A stretch of DNA of 13,414 nucleotides from Zoogloeaceae bacterium (lineage in GTDB: Bacteria; Pseudomonadota; Gammaproteobacteria; Burkholderiales; Rhodocyclaceae): assembly GCA_015657735.1 (NCBI GenBank), contig SSSX01000166.1:1-13414 (forward strand), written 5' to 3'. Shown one piece after another: positions 1-6,962 of the stretch. A program made the position numbers and the translations under genes. Under the pieces are notes generated by a model that was not told the DNA's origin, ran no database searches, and worked only from the letters and a program-made list of their open reading frames with translations. Numbering within the stretch: position 1 is the first letter of the stretch; each line of letters starts with the position of its first letter.

Positions 1-134
1 AATCCCGCCTCAAGTCGATCAGCGGCGGCGACGGCAGCTGCAGCATCGCCTTCAGCCACTACGAACCGGCGCCGGCCGAAGTCCAGCAACGCCTGGCCCG
101 CGAACACGTGGGCAAGCGCGCCGGCGAACAGTGA
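1..134 (+). CDS. 3' end of an unrecognised protein (partial)
   Basis: An open frame enters from the left edge (first full codon at base 3) and stops at TGA 132-134. The 43 visible residues start SRLKSISGGDGSCSIAFSHY and end KRAGEQ. The codons strongly prefer G or C in the third position, as in the confident genes of this window, and the other two + strand frames look less natural. I do not recognise the family from this fragment. It contains no membrane segment or known motif, and the end is polar and charged like a soluble protein tail. It runs in the same direction as the caspase-TIR gene, but 132 bases and a strong hairpin separate the two, so an operon link is doubtful. Confidence 0.55.
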   Translation, partial: SRLKSISGGDGSCSIAFSHYEPAPAEVQQRLAREHVGKRAGEQ

Positions 135-201
135 GCCCGGCACCCTTCCCCCTGACCGCGCCGTGCCGGAATCTGCACTAGACTGAAGCGTGACGCGGGC
201 A

Positions 202-245
202 GCGCCCCGGCCGGCATCAGGTCGCCGGATTCCGGACCGGGGCGC
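202..245 (+). promoter_or_regulatory. GC-rich hairpin in the leader of the caspase-TIR gene
   Basis: GCGCCCCGG at 202-210 is the perfect reverse complement of CCGGGGCGC at 237-245. With base A236 bulged out, four further pairs form (211-214 with 232-235), giving about 13 base pairs around a 17-base loop. The structure ends 21 bases before the ATG at 267 and just before the ribosome site. It is followed only by GATTTCG, so it is a poor match to a classical terminator with a T run. It could be a terminator for the upstream gene, a leader structure limiting expression of a potentially toxic protein, or a protein-binding palindrome. The inverted repeat is directly visible; the role is inferred. 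Confidence 0.45.
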
Positions 246-254
246 GATTTCGAA

Positions 255-261
255 GGGGGAA
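255..261 (+). promoter_or_regulatory. Ribosome binding site of the caspase-TIR gene
   Basis: The purine run GGGGGAA, within AAGGGGGAAGGA at 253-264, ends 5 bases before ATG 267. It supports this ATG as the start, and the caspase fold begins within the first ten residues. Confidence 0.6.
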
Positions 262-266
262 GGACG

Positions 267-1439
267 ATGGGCGCCGGAGCTGCACGACGCAGGCTGGCCT
301 TGCTGATCTGCAACGGTCACTACACGCGCGTTCCCGAATTCCAGCTGGCCGGACCCGCCGAGGATGCGCGGCGCTTCGCCGCCGTGCTGTCGAATCCCGA
401 AAGCTGCCGCTTCGACGTGCGGGTGCTGGTCGACCGCGGCCTGCTTGAAGTGCGCCGCGAGATCGCCCGCATCTGCCGCGAGGCCGACGCCGAGGACACC
501 ATCCTCATCTATTACTCCGGCAACGGGCTGCGCGACGAGTTCGGCAACCTCTATCTCGCCGTGGTGGACGTGGACCAGGACTTCATCGACGCCACCGCCC
601 TCGACACCGAATTCATCACGCTGCAGTTGCGGCGTTCGCGTTGCCGGCGCAGCGTGCTGCTGATCGACTGCTGCTACGCCGGCGCCTTCTTCAACAACAA
701 CCGCGGCATCCCCGACGGCCTCTACGCGATCACCTCCTGCGGCGCCGAGCAGTCGTGCCCCGACACGCCCGAGGGCGGCGCCTTCACGCTGGCCCTGTGC
801 GCCGGCCTGCGCGGGGCAGCCGCCGACCGCGACGGCGACGGGCGCGTCTCGATCGACGAACTGCACGACTTCGTGCGCAGCTACGCCGCTGCCCACGGGC
901 ACGAGATGACGCCGCAGAAATGGGTCTGGAACGTCCCCGCGCCGATCTACCTCGCCGACGTGCCGCGCCCGGTCTTCATCAGCTATGCCCGCGAGGACAC
1001 CGCCGCCGCCGACCGCCTCGTGGCCGGGCTCGAGGAAAGGGGATTCACCCCGTGGATCGACCGCGAAGGCATCCTCTCGGGCAGCTGGAAGGAAAGGGTC
1101 ACCCAGGGGCTCAACCACGCCCGCGCCGTCGTCCTGCTGCTCACCCCCGACGCGCTGGGGTCCGAAGCGGTCCGCAAGGAACTGTCCTTCGCGGCCAGCA
1201 AGAAGGTGCCCATCCTGCCGGTCGAACTGAAGGCCCGCCCGGCCCGGACCCTGCCGGACTGGTTCATCCTCGACTACTCGGAACTGCACCGTCACCTGCT
1301 CGACGAGGCCACCTACGGGGCCGATCTGGATCGTCTGGCGGTGGCCATCGGGCGGCTCAAGCCCGCCGAGGACCAGCCGCAGCGTCCGGCGCCGCGCCGG
1401 AAGCCGGCCGGCCCACCGCCGCCGACGACCGTCCGCTGA
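267..1439 (+). CDS. Caspase-like (peptidase C14) domain fused to a TIR domain, with altered caspase catalytic site
   Basis: This 390-residue soluble protein has no signal peptide or membrane segment. Residues about 8-230 are a caspase/metacaspase p20-like domain. The first strand reads LALLICNGHY. The strand ending in the catalytic histidine reads ILIYYSGNG (79-87), with Asn86 where YSGHG proteins have His. The cysteine motif LLIDCCYAG (131-139) is intact, with Cys136 the expected nucleophile. DRDGDGRVSIDE (187-198) fits an EF-hand calcium loop at every ligand position. Residues about 235-350 are a TIR domain: VFISYARED (236-244), then a BB-loop-like WIDREGILSGSW, then VRKEL with Glu305 at the place of the NADase glutamate (SARM1 E642). 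The tail from 366 is Pro/Arg-rich. Known: caspase-like and TIR proteins act together in anti-phage immunity such as type IV Thoeris. Inferred: a single-protein defence or cell-death effector in which TIR may sense, sign or make a nucleotide product. It stands alone and converges on cnoX. Domain calls are firm; protease activity is doubtful. Confidence 0.9.
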   Translation: MGAGAARRRLALLICNGHYTRVPEFQLAGPAEDARRFAAVLSNPESCRFDVRVLVDRGLLEVRREIARICREADAEDTILIYYSGNGLRDEFGNLYLAVVDVDQDFIDATALDTEFITLQLRRSRCRRSVLLIDCCYAGAFFNNNRGIPDGLYAITSCGAEQSCPDTPEGGAFTLALCAGLRGAAADRDGDGRVSIDELHDFVRSYAAAHGHEMTPQKWVWNVPAPIYLADVPRPVFISYAREDTAAADRLVAGLEERGFTPWIDREGILSGSWKERVTQGLNHARAVVLLLTPDALGSEAVRKELSFAASKKVPILPVELKARPARTLPDWFILDYSELHRHLLDEATYGADLDRLAVAIGRLKPAEDQPQRPAPRRKPAGPPPPTTVR

Positions 1440-1450
1440 GGCGGACCGTC
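1427..1450 (+). terminator. Possible hairpin terminator between converging genes
   Basis: GTCCGC (1431-1436) pairs with GCGGAC (1441-1446) around the 4-base loop TGAG. After one C-C mismatch, three more pairs follow (1427-1429 with 1448-1450). The hairpin straddles the TGA of the caspase-TIR gene (1437-1439) and lies downstream of cnoX on the other strand, where an end signal for both genes would be expected. There is no T run on either side, so function as an intrinsic terminator is uncertain. Confidence 0.3.
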
Positions 1451-1500
1451 CTTCCGCGGCGTCGGCGAGCTGTTCGACGCGCAGCCGGTCCGGCCCCGCT

Positions 1501-2337
1501 TCAGTTCAGATACATCGACAGCTGGCGCCGGGCAGCGGCGACGGCGCGGGCGTCCGGGCACAGCGCGAACCACTCGACCAGCCGGCTGCGGGCCGTGGTG
1601 CGGGCGTCGCTGCGGTCGCGCAGCACCACTTCGAGCAGTTCGGCGAACGCGGCCGGCCATTCGCCGCGCTGGGCGAGCAGCGTGGCGAGTTCGAAGCGGG
1701 CCTCGAAATCCTGCGGATCGGCCCCGATGCGGCCGCGCAGCGTGTCCTCGTCGGCCGCGCCGGCGCCGCTGGCCAGATCGAGCCGGGCCTTGAGCTTCCG
1801 CCAGCGCGCGTCCTGCTCGCGCGGCGGCACCGACTCCAGCCCGGCCGCGGCGTAGTCGGACAGGCCCGCGTCGAGCAGCGCGGCGATCAGATCGAGCAGG
1901 ATCTCGTGACGGCCGCCCGACAGGTCCAGCGCCTGCCGCAGCAATTCCGCCCGTTCCAGCGGGCTGGCCACTCCGGCCGCGGCCCGGCGCAGCTTTTCGG
2001 CCTCGTCGGGCAGGTTGGCGTCGAGGAAGGTCCGCAGCTGCCCTTCCGGCAGCGCGCCGGTGAATTCGTCGACCACCTCGCCATCGACGAACAGCTTGAC
2101 CGCCGGAATGCTGCGCACCGCGTAGCGCGCCGCCACCGCCTGGGCCTTGTCGGAATTCACCTTGGCCGGCTCGAAACGGCCGCCGTAATCGTCGGCGAGC
2201 TGCTCGAGCAGCGGCTTCAGCGTCCGGCACGGCCCGCACCACGGCGCCCAGAAATCCACCAGCACCGGCACCTGGCGGGAACGCGACAGCACGGCGGAAT
2301 CGAAATCGGATTCGGCAACGTCGAAGGAATGGGTCAT
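1501..2337 (-). CDS. cnoX: Thioredoxin-TPR co-chaperone CnoX (YbbN family) with an intact CxxC site
   Basis: The 278-residue protein has an N-terminal thioredoxin fold (about 1-110) and a C-terminal helical region with TPR-like repeats (about 115-278), the domain order and length of CnoX/YbbN. The active site is WCGPC (33-37), followed by the cis-proline loop RSIPA (Pro78). Family knowledge: CnoX proteins bind unfolded, oxidation-damaged clients and hand them to chaperones such as GroEL/ES or DnaK. The E. coli protein lacks the redox CxxC, whereas the Caulobacter type keeps it, so this one should be able to reduce disulfides. ATG 2337 begins right at the thioredoxin domain; the ribosome site before it is weak. 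It lies 66 bases downstream of hrpA on the same strand and could be co-transcribed or have its own promoter. The alternative name is simply a thioredoxin-domain protein. Confidence 0.9.
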   Translation of the reverse strand: MTHSFDVAESDFDSAVLSRSRQVPVLVDFWAPWCGPCRTLKPLLEQLADDYGGRFEPAKVNSDKAQAVAARYAVRSIPAVKLFVDGEVVDEFTGALPEGQLRTFLDANLPDEAEKLRRAAAGVASPLERAELLRQALDLSGGRHEILLDLIAALLDAGLSDYAAAGLESVPPREQDARWRKLKARLDLASGAGAADEDTLRGRIGADPQDFEARFELATLLAQRGEWPAAFAELLEVVLRDRSDARTTARSRLVEWFALCPDARAVAAARRQLSMYLN

Positions 2338-2403
2338 GGTCGGCTCGGCGGGGAAAGGTTCAGTCGCAAGGTTGAAGGTTCTCGGAATATAGGCGGTGCG
2401 CCG

Positions 2404-5400
2404 TCAGCGCGGCCGGCTTTCCCAGATTTTCTGCAGCCGCTTCACCGATACCGGCATCGGCGTTTTGAGTTCCTGGGCGAACAGGCCGACGCGCAGCTCT
2501 TCGAGCAGCCAGCGGAATTCGGCCAGCTGCGGATCGCTGACGCCGGCCTTGGCCTTGGCCAGCGCTTCGCGCTCGAAGGGCTGGGCGAGGCCTTTCCATT
2601 CGGCCATCAGCTGGCCGTCGCGGGCGGGATTGGTGCGCAGCTTGTCGATGCGCACCGTGGCGCCCTTGAGGTAGCGCGGAATCTGCGCGATGCGCTCGTA
2701 GGGCAGCGCGACGAGGAAGTTCTTCGGCATCAGCCGGGCCATCTGGGCGTTGATGTCGGCGACCGCCTCGGGGAAGGTCTTGAGGCCGGCGACGCGCTTG
2801 GTGAGCGTGGCGTGTTCGGCGATCAGCTGGCCGGTGAGGCGCATCAGCTCCTGGGCGACCAGCGTGATGCGCGGCTTGGCTTCCTGGCAGCGCCGTGCGA
2901 AGGCGTCGGCATCCGCCGGCAAGGGTTCGAGCAGGCAGCAGCGTTCCAGCGTGGCGGCGACGAGCTGCGTCTTGAGTTCGGCCTCGCTGCCGTAGGCGAT
3001 GAAGGCCAGCGCCAGTTCGCGCAGCCCCGGCAGCTTTTCGATGGCCTTGACCTGCGCCGCCAGTTCGAGCGCGAACAGCCGGGCGAGGCCGAGGCGATGG
3101 ACCCGGGCGGCCTCCTCCGGCGTGTCGTAGGGACGCAGCGAGACGCTGGCGCCGTCGTCGTGCAGCGCCGGAAAACCGACGATCTCGCGACCGGCGACCT
3201 TCACTTCGAGGAGTTCGGGCAGCGGGCCGAAAGTCCACCCGGTGAAACCGTCGAGCGCGGCGTCCGGCGTCTTCTTCGGTGCGACCGCGGCGGCGGCCGG
3301 CGCGCCCTTCGTCGCCGGTGCCGCGTCGGCCGGCGCCGGCACGATGCGCGCCGACTGGAAGCGCGCGGCGACCTGGTCTTTGAACCGGGCGCGCAGTTCG
3401 GCCAGATTGCGCGACTGGCCGAGCACGCGGCCGTGCTCGTCGTGGACCCGGAAGTTCATGAAGCAGTGCGGATTGAGGTTCTCCGGCCGGAAGCTCTCCA
3501 TCGGCAGCTTGAGCGACACGCGCTCCTCGACGAAGCGCTGCAGCGCCTTGAGCAGCGGATCGTCGGTGTCGAACTCGCCGGCGTCGAACTTCAGCATGAA
3601 GTCGGCCGCGCTGTCGGCGACCGGCTGCAGGCGGTGGCGGTGCTTCTGCGGCACGGTGCGCAGCAGCGCGGTGACCTTTTCCTCGAGCAGGCCGGGCACC
3701 AGCCATTCGCAGCGGTGGGCGGGAATCTGGTTGAGCATCGCCAGCGGCACGGTGAGCGTCACGCCGTCGTCGGCCTCGCCGGGTTCGTGCAGGTAGGCGA
3801 GCTTGAGCTTCTGGCCGAGCACCTCGAAGCCGGACGGGAAGCGGTCGGTGGTGATGCCTTCGGCGTCGTGGCGCATCAGCTGGTCGCGGGTCAGCTGCAG
3901 CAGTTTCGGCGCCTTTTTCTCGGCGCCCTTGCGCCAGGCCTCGAAGCTGGCCAGATCGAGCACCTCGGGCGGCAGTTTGGCGTCGTAGAAGGCGTGGATC
4001 AGTTCTTCGTCCACCAGCACGTCGGGGCGGCGCGACTTGTGTTCGAGCCGTTCGATTTCGGCCACCAGACGCCGGTTGTGGGCCAGGAAGGCCATCCCGC
4101 GGGCCGGGCCTTCGGCGATCTCGCCCTGCACCAGCCCTTCGCGGATGAACAGCTCGCGGCACAGCGCCGGATCGATGTCGCGGTAGCTGACGCCGCGCCG
4201 CGGATAGACCGTGAGGCCGTACAGCGTGCCGCGCTCCCAGCCACGCACCGCGCCGCTGGCCTTCGACCAGTGCGGCTCGGAGATGTGGCGCTTGAGCAGA
4301 TGGCCGCCGACTTCCTCCAGCCACTCGGGCTCGATGCGCGCCAGGCAGCGGCCGAACAGCCGCGAGGTATCCACCAGCTCGGCGCACATGATCCATTTGC
4401 CGGCCTTCCTGGCGATGGCGGAACCCGGGTGCGGCCAGAACTTGATGCCGCGGGCGCCGAGGTAACTGCCCGCCGCCGGCCCCGACGCATCGTCGACCTT
4501 GCTGCCGACATGCCCCAGCAGGCCGGCGAGCAGCGCCTTGTGGATGGCCTCGAAGCCGGCCGGCTGGTCGTTCTCCTGCCAGCCATGCTCGGCGCACAGG
4601 GTGTGCAGCTGGGTGAACACGTCGCGCCATTCGCGCAGGCGCAGCCACGACATGAAGTGCGTCTTGCACCACGCCTTCTGCTTGCTGGAGGTTTCGTGGC
4701 GCTGGACTTCCTCCCAGGCTTTCCAGAGGTTCCAGAACCACAGGAACTCCGACTTCTGCTCGTGCTCCGGGCCGCGGAAGCGCGCGTGGGCCTGGTCGGC
4801 GGCGGCCTGGCGTTCGGGCGGACGCTCGCGCGGGTCCTGCGTCGATAGTGCGGCGGCGATCACCAGCACTTCGGCGAGGCTGCCGCGGTCGCGGGCGGCG
4901 AGAATCATGCGGCCGATCTTCGGATCGAGCGGCAGGCGGGCCAGTTCGCGGCCGATCGCGGTGAGGTTCATCAATGCGCCGCCGTCCGCCTCCTCGACCG
5001 CGCCCAGTTCGGCCAGCAGCTGGTAGCCGTCGGCGACCATGCGCGGCAGCGGCGCATCGATGAACGGGAAGTCGGCCACCTCGCCCAGTTTGAGCGACTT
5101 CATGCGCAGGATCACGCCGGCCAGCGACGAGCGCAGGATTTCCGGATCGGTGTGCTCGGGGCGTTTGTCGAAATCGTCCTCGTCGTAGAGGCGGAAGCAG
5201 ATGCCGTCGCTGACCCGGCCGCAGCGCCCGGCGCGCTGGCGGGCGGCAGACTGGGCGATCTTCTCGATCTGCAGCTGCTCGACCTTGTTGCGGTGCGAGT
5301 AGCGCTTGACCCGCGCCAGGCCGGTATCCACCACGTAGCGGATGCCCGGCACGGTGAGCGAGGTTTCCGCGACGTTGGTGGCGAGCACCACCCGGCGCCC

Positions 5401-6468
5401 CTTCGACGCGGCGAACACGCGCGCCTGCTCAGCCGCCGACTGGCGCGCGAAGAGCGGCAGGATTTCGGTGCCAGCGGCGTGGTGGGCCTTCCTCAGCGCC
5501 TCGGCGGCCTCGCGGATTTCGCGCTCGCCGGGCAGGAACACCAGCACGTCGCCGGGGCCGCTGCGCTGGGCTTCGTCGACGGCGTCGACCAGCGCGTCGT
5601 AAAGATCGCGGTCGGGGCCGCGGCTGTCGGGGCGCGGCGTCGGCTCGCCGGGCCGGGCCGGCCTGGGCGCGTCGCGCTCGACCGGCCGGTAACGCATCTC
5701 GATCGGGAACAGGCGGCCGGACACCTCGATCACCGGCGCCGGCGTGTCGCCCGTGCCGAAGTGGCGCGCGAAGCGCTCGGCGTCGAGCGTCGCGGAGGTG
5801 ACGATCACCTTGAGGTCCGGCCGTTTGGCGAGCAGCTGGCGCAGGTAGCCGAGCAGGAAGTCGATGTTGAGGCTGCGCTCGTGGGCCTCGTCGATGATCA
5901 GCGTGTCGTAGGCCGACAGCAGCGGGTCGCCCTGGGTTTCGGCGAGCAGGATGCCGTCGGTCATCAGCTTGATGTAGCTCTGCGGGCCGATGCGGTCGGT
6001 GAAGCGGATCTTGAAGCCGACCGTCGCGCCGAGTTCGCTCTTCAGCTCCTGCGCGATGCGGCTGGCGGTGGCGCGGGCGGCGATCCGCCGTGGCTGGGTG
6101 TGGCCGATCAGGCCGGCCACGCCGCGCCCCAGTTCGAGGCAGATCTTGGGCAGCTGGGTGGTCTTGCCGGAGCCGGTTTCGCCGCACACGATCACCACCT
6201 GATGATCGCGGATCGCCGCGGCGATCTCGTCGCGGCGCTGGTTGACCGGCAGTTCGGGCGGAAAATCGGGCTTCGGCAGCGCGTTGGCGCGGACGATCAG
6301 CTTCGCCGCGGAAGCGGCGATGGCGAGGCGCAGCGCGTCGGGCAGTTCGGCGAGGCTGCGCGGACGCCGCGGCAGGCGGCGCAGGTCGCGGCGCAGGCCG
6401 GGGCGGTCGGCCGACAGGCACTGTTCGAGCAGGCGATAGGGGTCTTGGGTGTCGTGCTGGGAGGCCAT
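2404..6468 (-). CDS. hrpA: ATP-dependent RNA helicase HrpA (DEAH box, DUF3418 C-terminus)
   Basis: This 1354-residue protein is close in length to E. coli HrpA (about 1300). The helicase motifs are all visible: Walker A GETGSGKT (96-103), DEAH (193-196), SAT (225-227), TNVAETSLTVPGIRYVVDTG (364-383) and QRAGRCGR (411-418). The helicase-associated domain follows, then the long HrpA-specific C-terminal region (DUF3418), ending KRLQKIWESRPR. HrpA is a cytoplasmic 3'-5' RNA helicase; in E. coli it is linked to rescue of collided ribosomes and to mRNA processing. Lineage-specific extras are an Arg/Pro-rich insert near residues 265-285 and an Ala/Pro linker near 1035-1065. ATG 6468 has no clear ribosome site (CAGTACCTCCGC precedes it), but the next methionine lies well inside the helicase core. 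The gene starts 28 bases after the crcB stop, so a shared transcript with crcB is likely. Confidence 0.97.
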   Translation of the reverse strand: MASQHDTQDPYRLLEQCLSADRPGLRRDLRRLPRRPRSLAELPDALRLAIAASAAKLIVRANALPKPDFPPELPVNQRRDEIAAAIRDHQVVIVCGETGSGKTTQLPKICLELGRGVAGLIGHTQPRRIAARATASRIAQELKSELGATVGFKIRFTDRIGPQSYIKLMTDGILLAETQGDPLLSAYDTLIIDEAHERSLNIDFLLGYLRQLLAKRPDLKVIVTSATLDAERFARHFGTGDTPAPVIEVSGRLFPIEMRYRPVERDAPRPARPGEPTPRPDSRGPDRDLYDALVDAVDEAQRSGPGDVLVFLPGEREIREAAEALRKAHHAAGTEILPLFARQSAAEQARVFAASKGRRVVLATNVAETSLTVPGIRYVVDTGLARVKRYSHRNKVEQLQIEKIAQSAARQRAGRCGRVSDGICFRLYDEDDFDKRPEHTDPEILRSSLAGVILRMKSLKLGEVADFPFIDAPLPRMVADGYQLLAELGAVEEADGGALMNLTAIGRELARLPLDPKIGRMILAARDRGSLAEVLVIAAALSTQDPRERPPERQAAADQAHARFRGPEHEQKSEFLWFWNLWKAWEEVQRHETSSKQKAWCKTHFMSWLRLREWRDVFTQLHTLCAEHGWQENDQPAGFEAIHKALLAGLLGHVGSKVDDASGPAAGSYLGARGIKFWPHPGSAIARKAGKWIMCAELVDTSRLFGRCLARIEPEWLEEVGGHLLKRHISEPHWSKASGAVRGWERGTLYGLTVYPRRGVSYRDIDPALCRELFIREGLVQGEIAEGPARGMAFLAHNRRLVAEIERLEHKSRRPDVLVDEELIHAFYDAKLPPEVLDLASFEAWRKGAEKKAPKLLQLTRDQLMRHDAEGITTDRFPSGFEVLGQKLKLAYLHEPGEADDGVTLTVPLAMLNQIPAHRCEWLVPGLLEEKVTALLRTVPQKHRHRLQPVADSAADFMLKFDAGEFDTDDPLLKALQRFVEERVSLKLPMESFRPENLNPHCFMNFRVHDEHGRVLGQSRNLAELRARFKDQVAARFQSARIVPAPADAAPATKGAPAAAAVAPKKTPDAALDGFTGWTFGPLPELLEVKVAGREIVGFPALHDDGASVSLRPYDTPEEAARVHRLGLARLFALELAAQVKAIEKLPGLRELALAFIAYGSEAELKTQLVAATLERCCLLEPLPADADAFARRCQEAKPRITLVAQELMRLTGQLIAEHATLTKRVAGLKTFPEAVADINAQMARLMPKNFLVALPYERIAQIPRYLKGATVRIDKLRTNPARDGQLMAEWKGLAQPFEREALAKAKAGVSDPQLAEFRWLLEELRVGLFAQELKTPMPVSVKRLQKIWESRPR

Positions 6469-6496
6469 GCGGAGGTACTGCGGAATGCGGGGTGAA

Positions 6497-6901
6497 TCAG
6501 GCGCGGACGAGATGGACGGTCCACATGCCGAGGGCGGTCATGCACAGCGAGCCGCCGAGGTGCATCGCCGCCGCGCCGGCGGCCCAGGCGTAGCGGGCGG
6601 TGTCGATGAGGTGCACGACTTCGGCCGAGAACGACGAGAAGGTGGTCAGCCCGCCGAGAAAGCCGGTGACGACGAACAGGCGGAGTTCCTGCGGGAGATC
6701 GGTGCGCAGCGCGAAATAGGCCACCGCGATGCCGATCAGGTAGCCGCCGAGCAGGTTGGCGGCCAGCGTGCCGAGCGGCATGTGGGCGAACAGCGGGTTG
6801 AGGCGCAGGCCGAGCCACCAGCGCAGCCAGGCGCCAAGCGCCGCGCCGATGCCGATGGCGACGACGGCGAGCACCGGAAAGTGATGGGCATGGTCGGACA
6901 T
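6497..6901 (-). CDS. crcB: Fluoride channel/exporter CrcB (Fluc)
   Basis: This 134-residue inner-membrane protein has four predicted membrane segments. The Fluc signatures are present: GAALGAWLRW (19-28), GTLAANLLGGY (44-54) and the fluoride-pore segment GFLGGLTTFSSFS near residues 80-92. The family works as an antiparallel dimer that lets fluoride leave the cell. The N-terminus is a few residues longer than usual and His-rich (MSDHAHHFP), with no alternative methionine before the first membrane helix. No ribosome site precedes the ATG, but TAAAAT lies six bases upstream. No fluoride riboswitch is visible in the 61 bases before the gene. The neighbour 28 bases downstream is hrpA, and the EAL gene ends 61 bases upstream. 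Confidence 0.96.
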   Translation of the reverse strand: MSDHAHHFPVLAVVAIGIGAALGAWLRWWLGLRLNPLFAHMPLGTLAANLLGGYLIGIAVAYFALRTDLPQELRLFVVTGFLGGLTTFSSFSAEVVHLIDTARYAWAAGAAAMHLGGSLCMTALGMWTVHLVRA

Positions 6902-6907
6902 GGCGCG

Positions 6908-6913
6908 ATTTTA
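6908..6913 (-). promoter_or_regulatory. Possible -10 box giving a leaderless crcB transcript
   Basis: On the coding strand TAAAAT is followed by six bases and then the crcB ATG, so transcription from this box would begin at or next to the start codon. It is the only A/T-rich hexamer in an otherwise very GC-rich 61-base gap. No good -35 box is found 16-18 bases upstream, so the call is tentative. Confidence 0.35.
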
Positions 6914-6962
6914 CCCCGCCGGCCCGGCCGCCGCCCGCCTGCGCACCGAAATCCGCCGGGTG

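Noticed and set aside
137..169. CCGGCAC...GTGCCGG inverted repeat just after the first gene, as a terminator
   Set aside because: Only seven pairs with a 19-base loop and no T run. In such GC-rich DNA this is close to chance level.
152..184. CTGACC...TAGACT as a promoter for the caspase-TIR gene
   Set aside because: The spacing between the two boxes is about 21 bases and both are poor matches, so I do not call a promoter.
641..1855. A 404-residue + strand frame overlapping the caspase-TIR gene
   Set aside because: It is an Arg/Pro/Ala-rich shifted-frame shadow crossing the end of cnoX. The frame at 267-1439 has clear domains.
1906..4848. Very long + strand open frames opposite hrpA, the EAL gene and the kinase (also 6900-9602 and 9071-12253)
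   Set aside because: They lie antisense to confidently identified proteins, show Arg/Gln/His-rich low-complexity translations, match no family, and follow from the strong G/C third-position bias of the real genes.
6902..6962. Fluoride riboswitch before crcB
   Set aside because: The conserved crcB-motif segments are not visible, and the gap is mostly a G/C run ending in TAAAAT.
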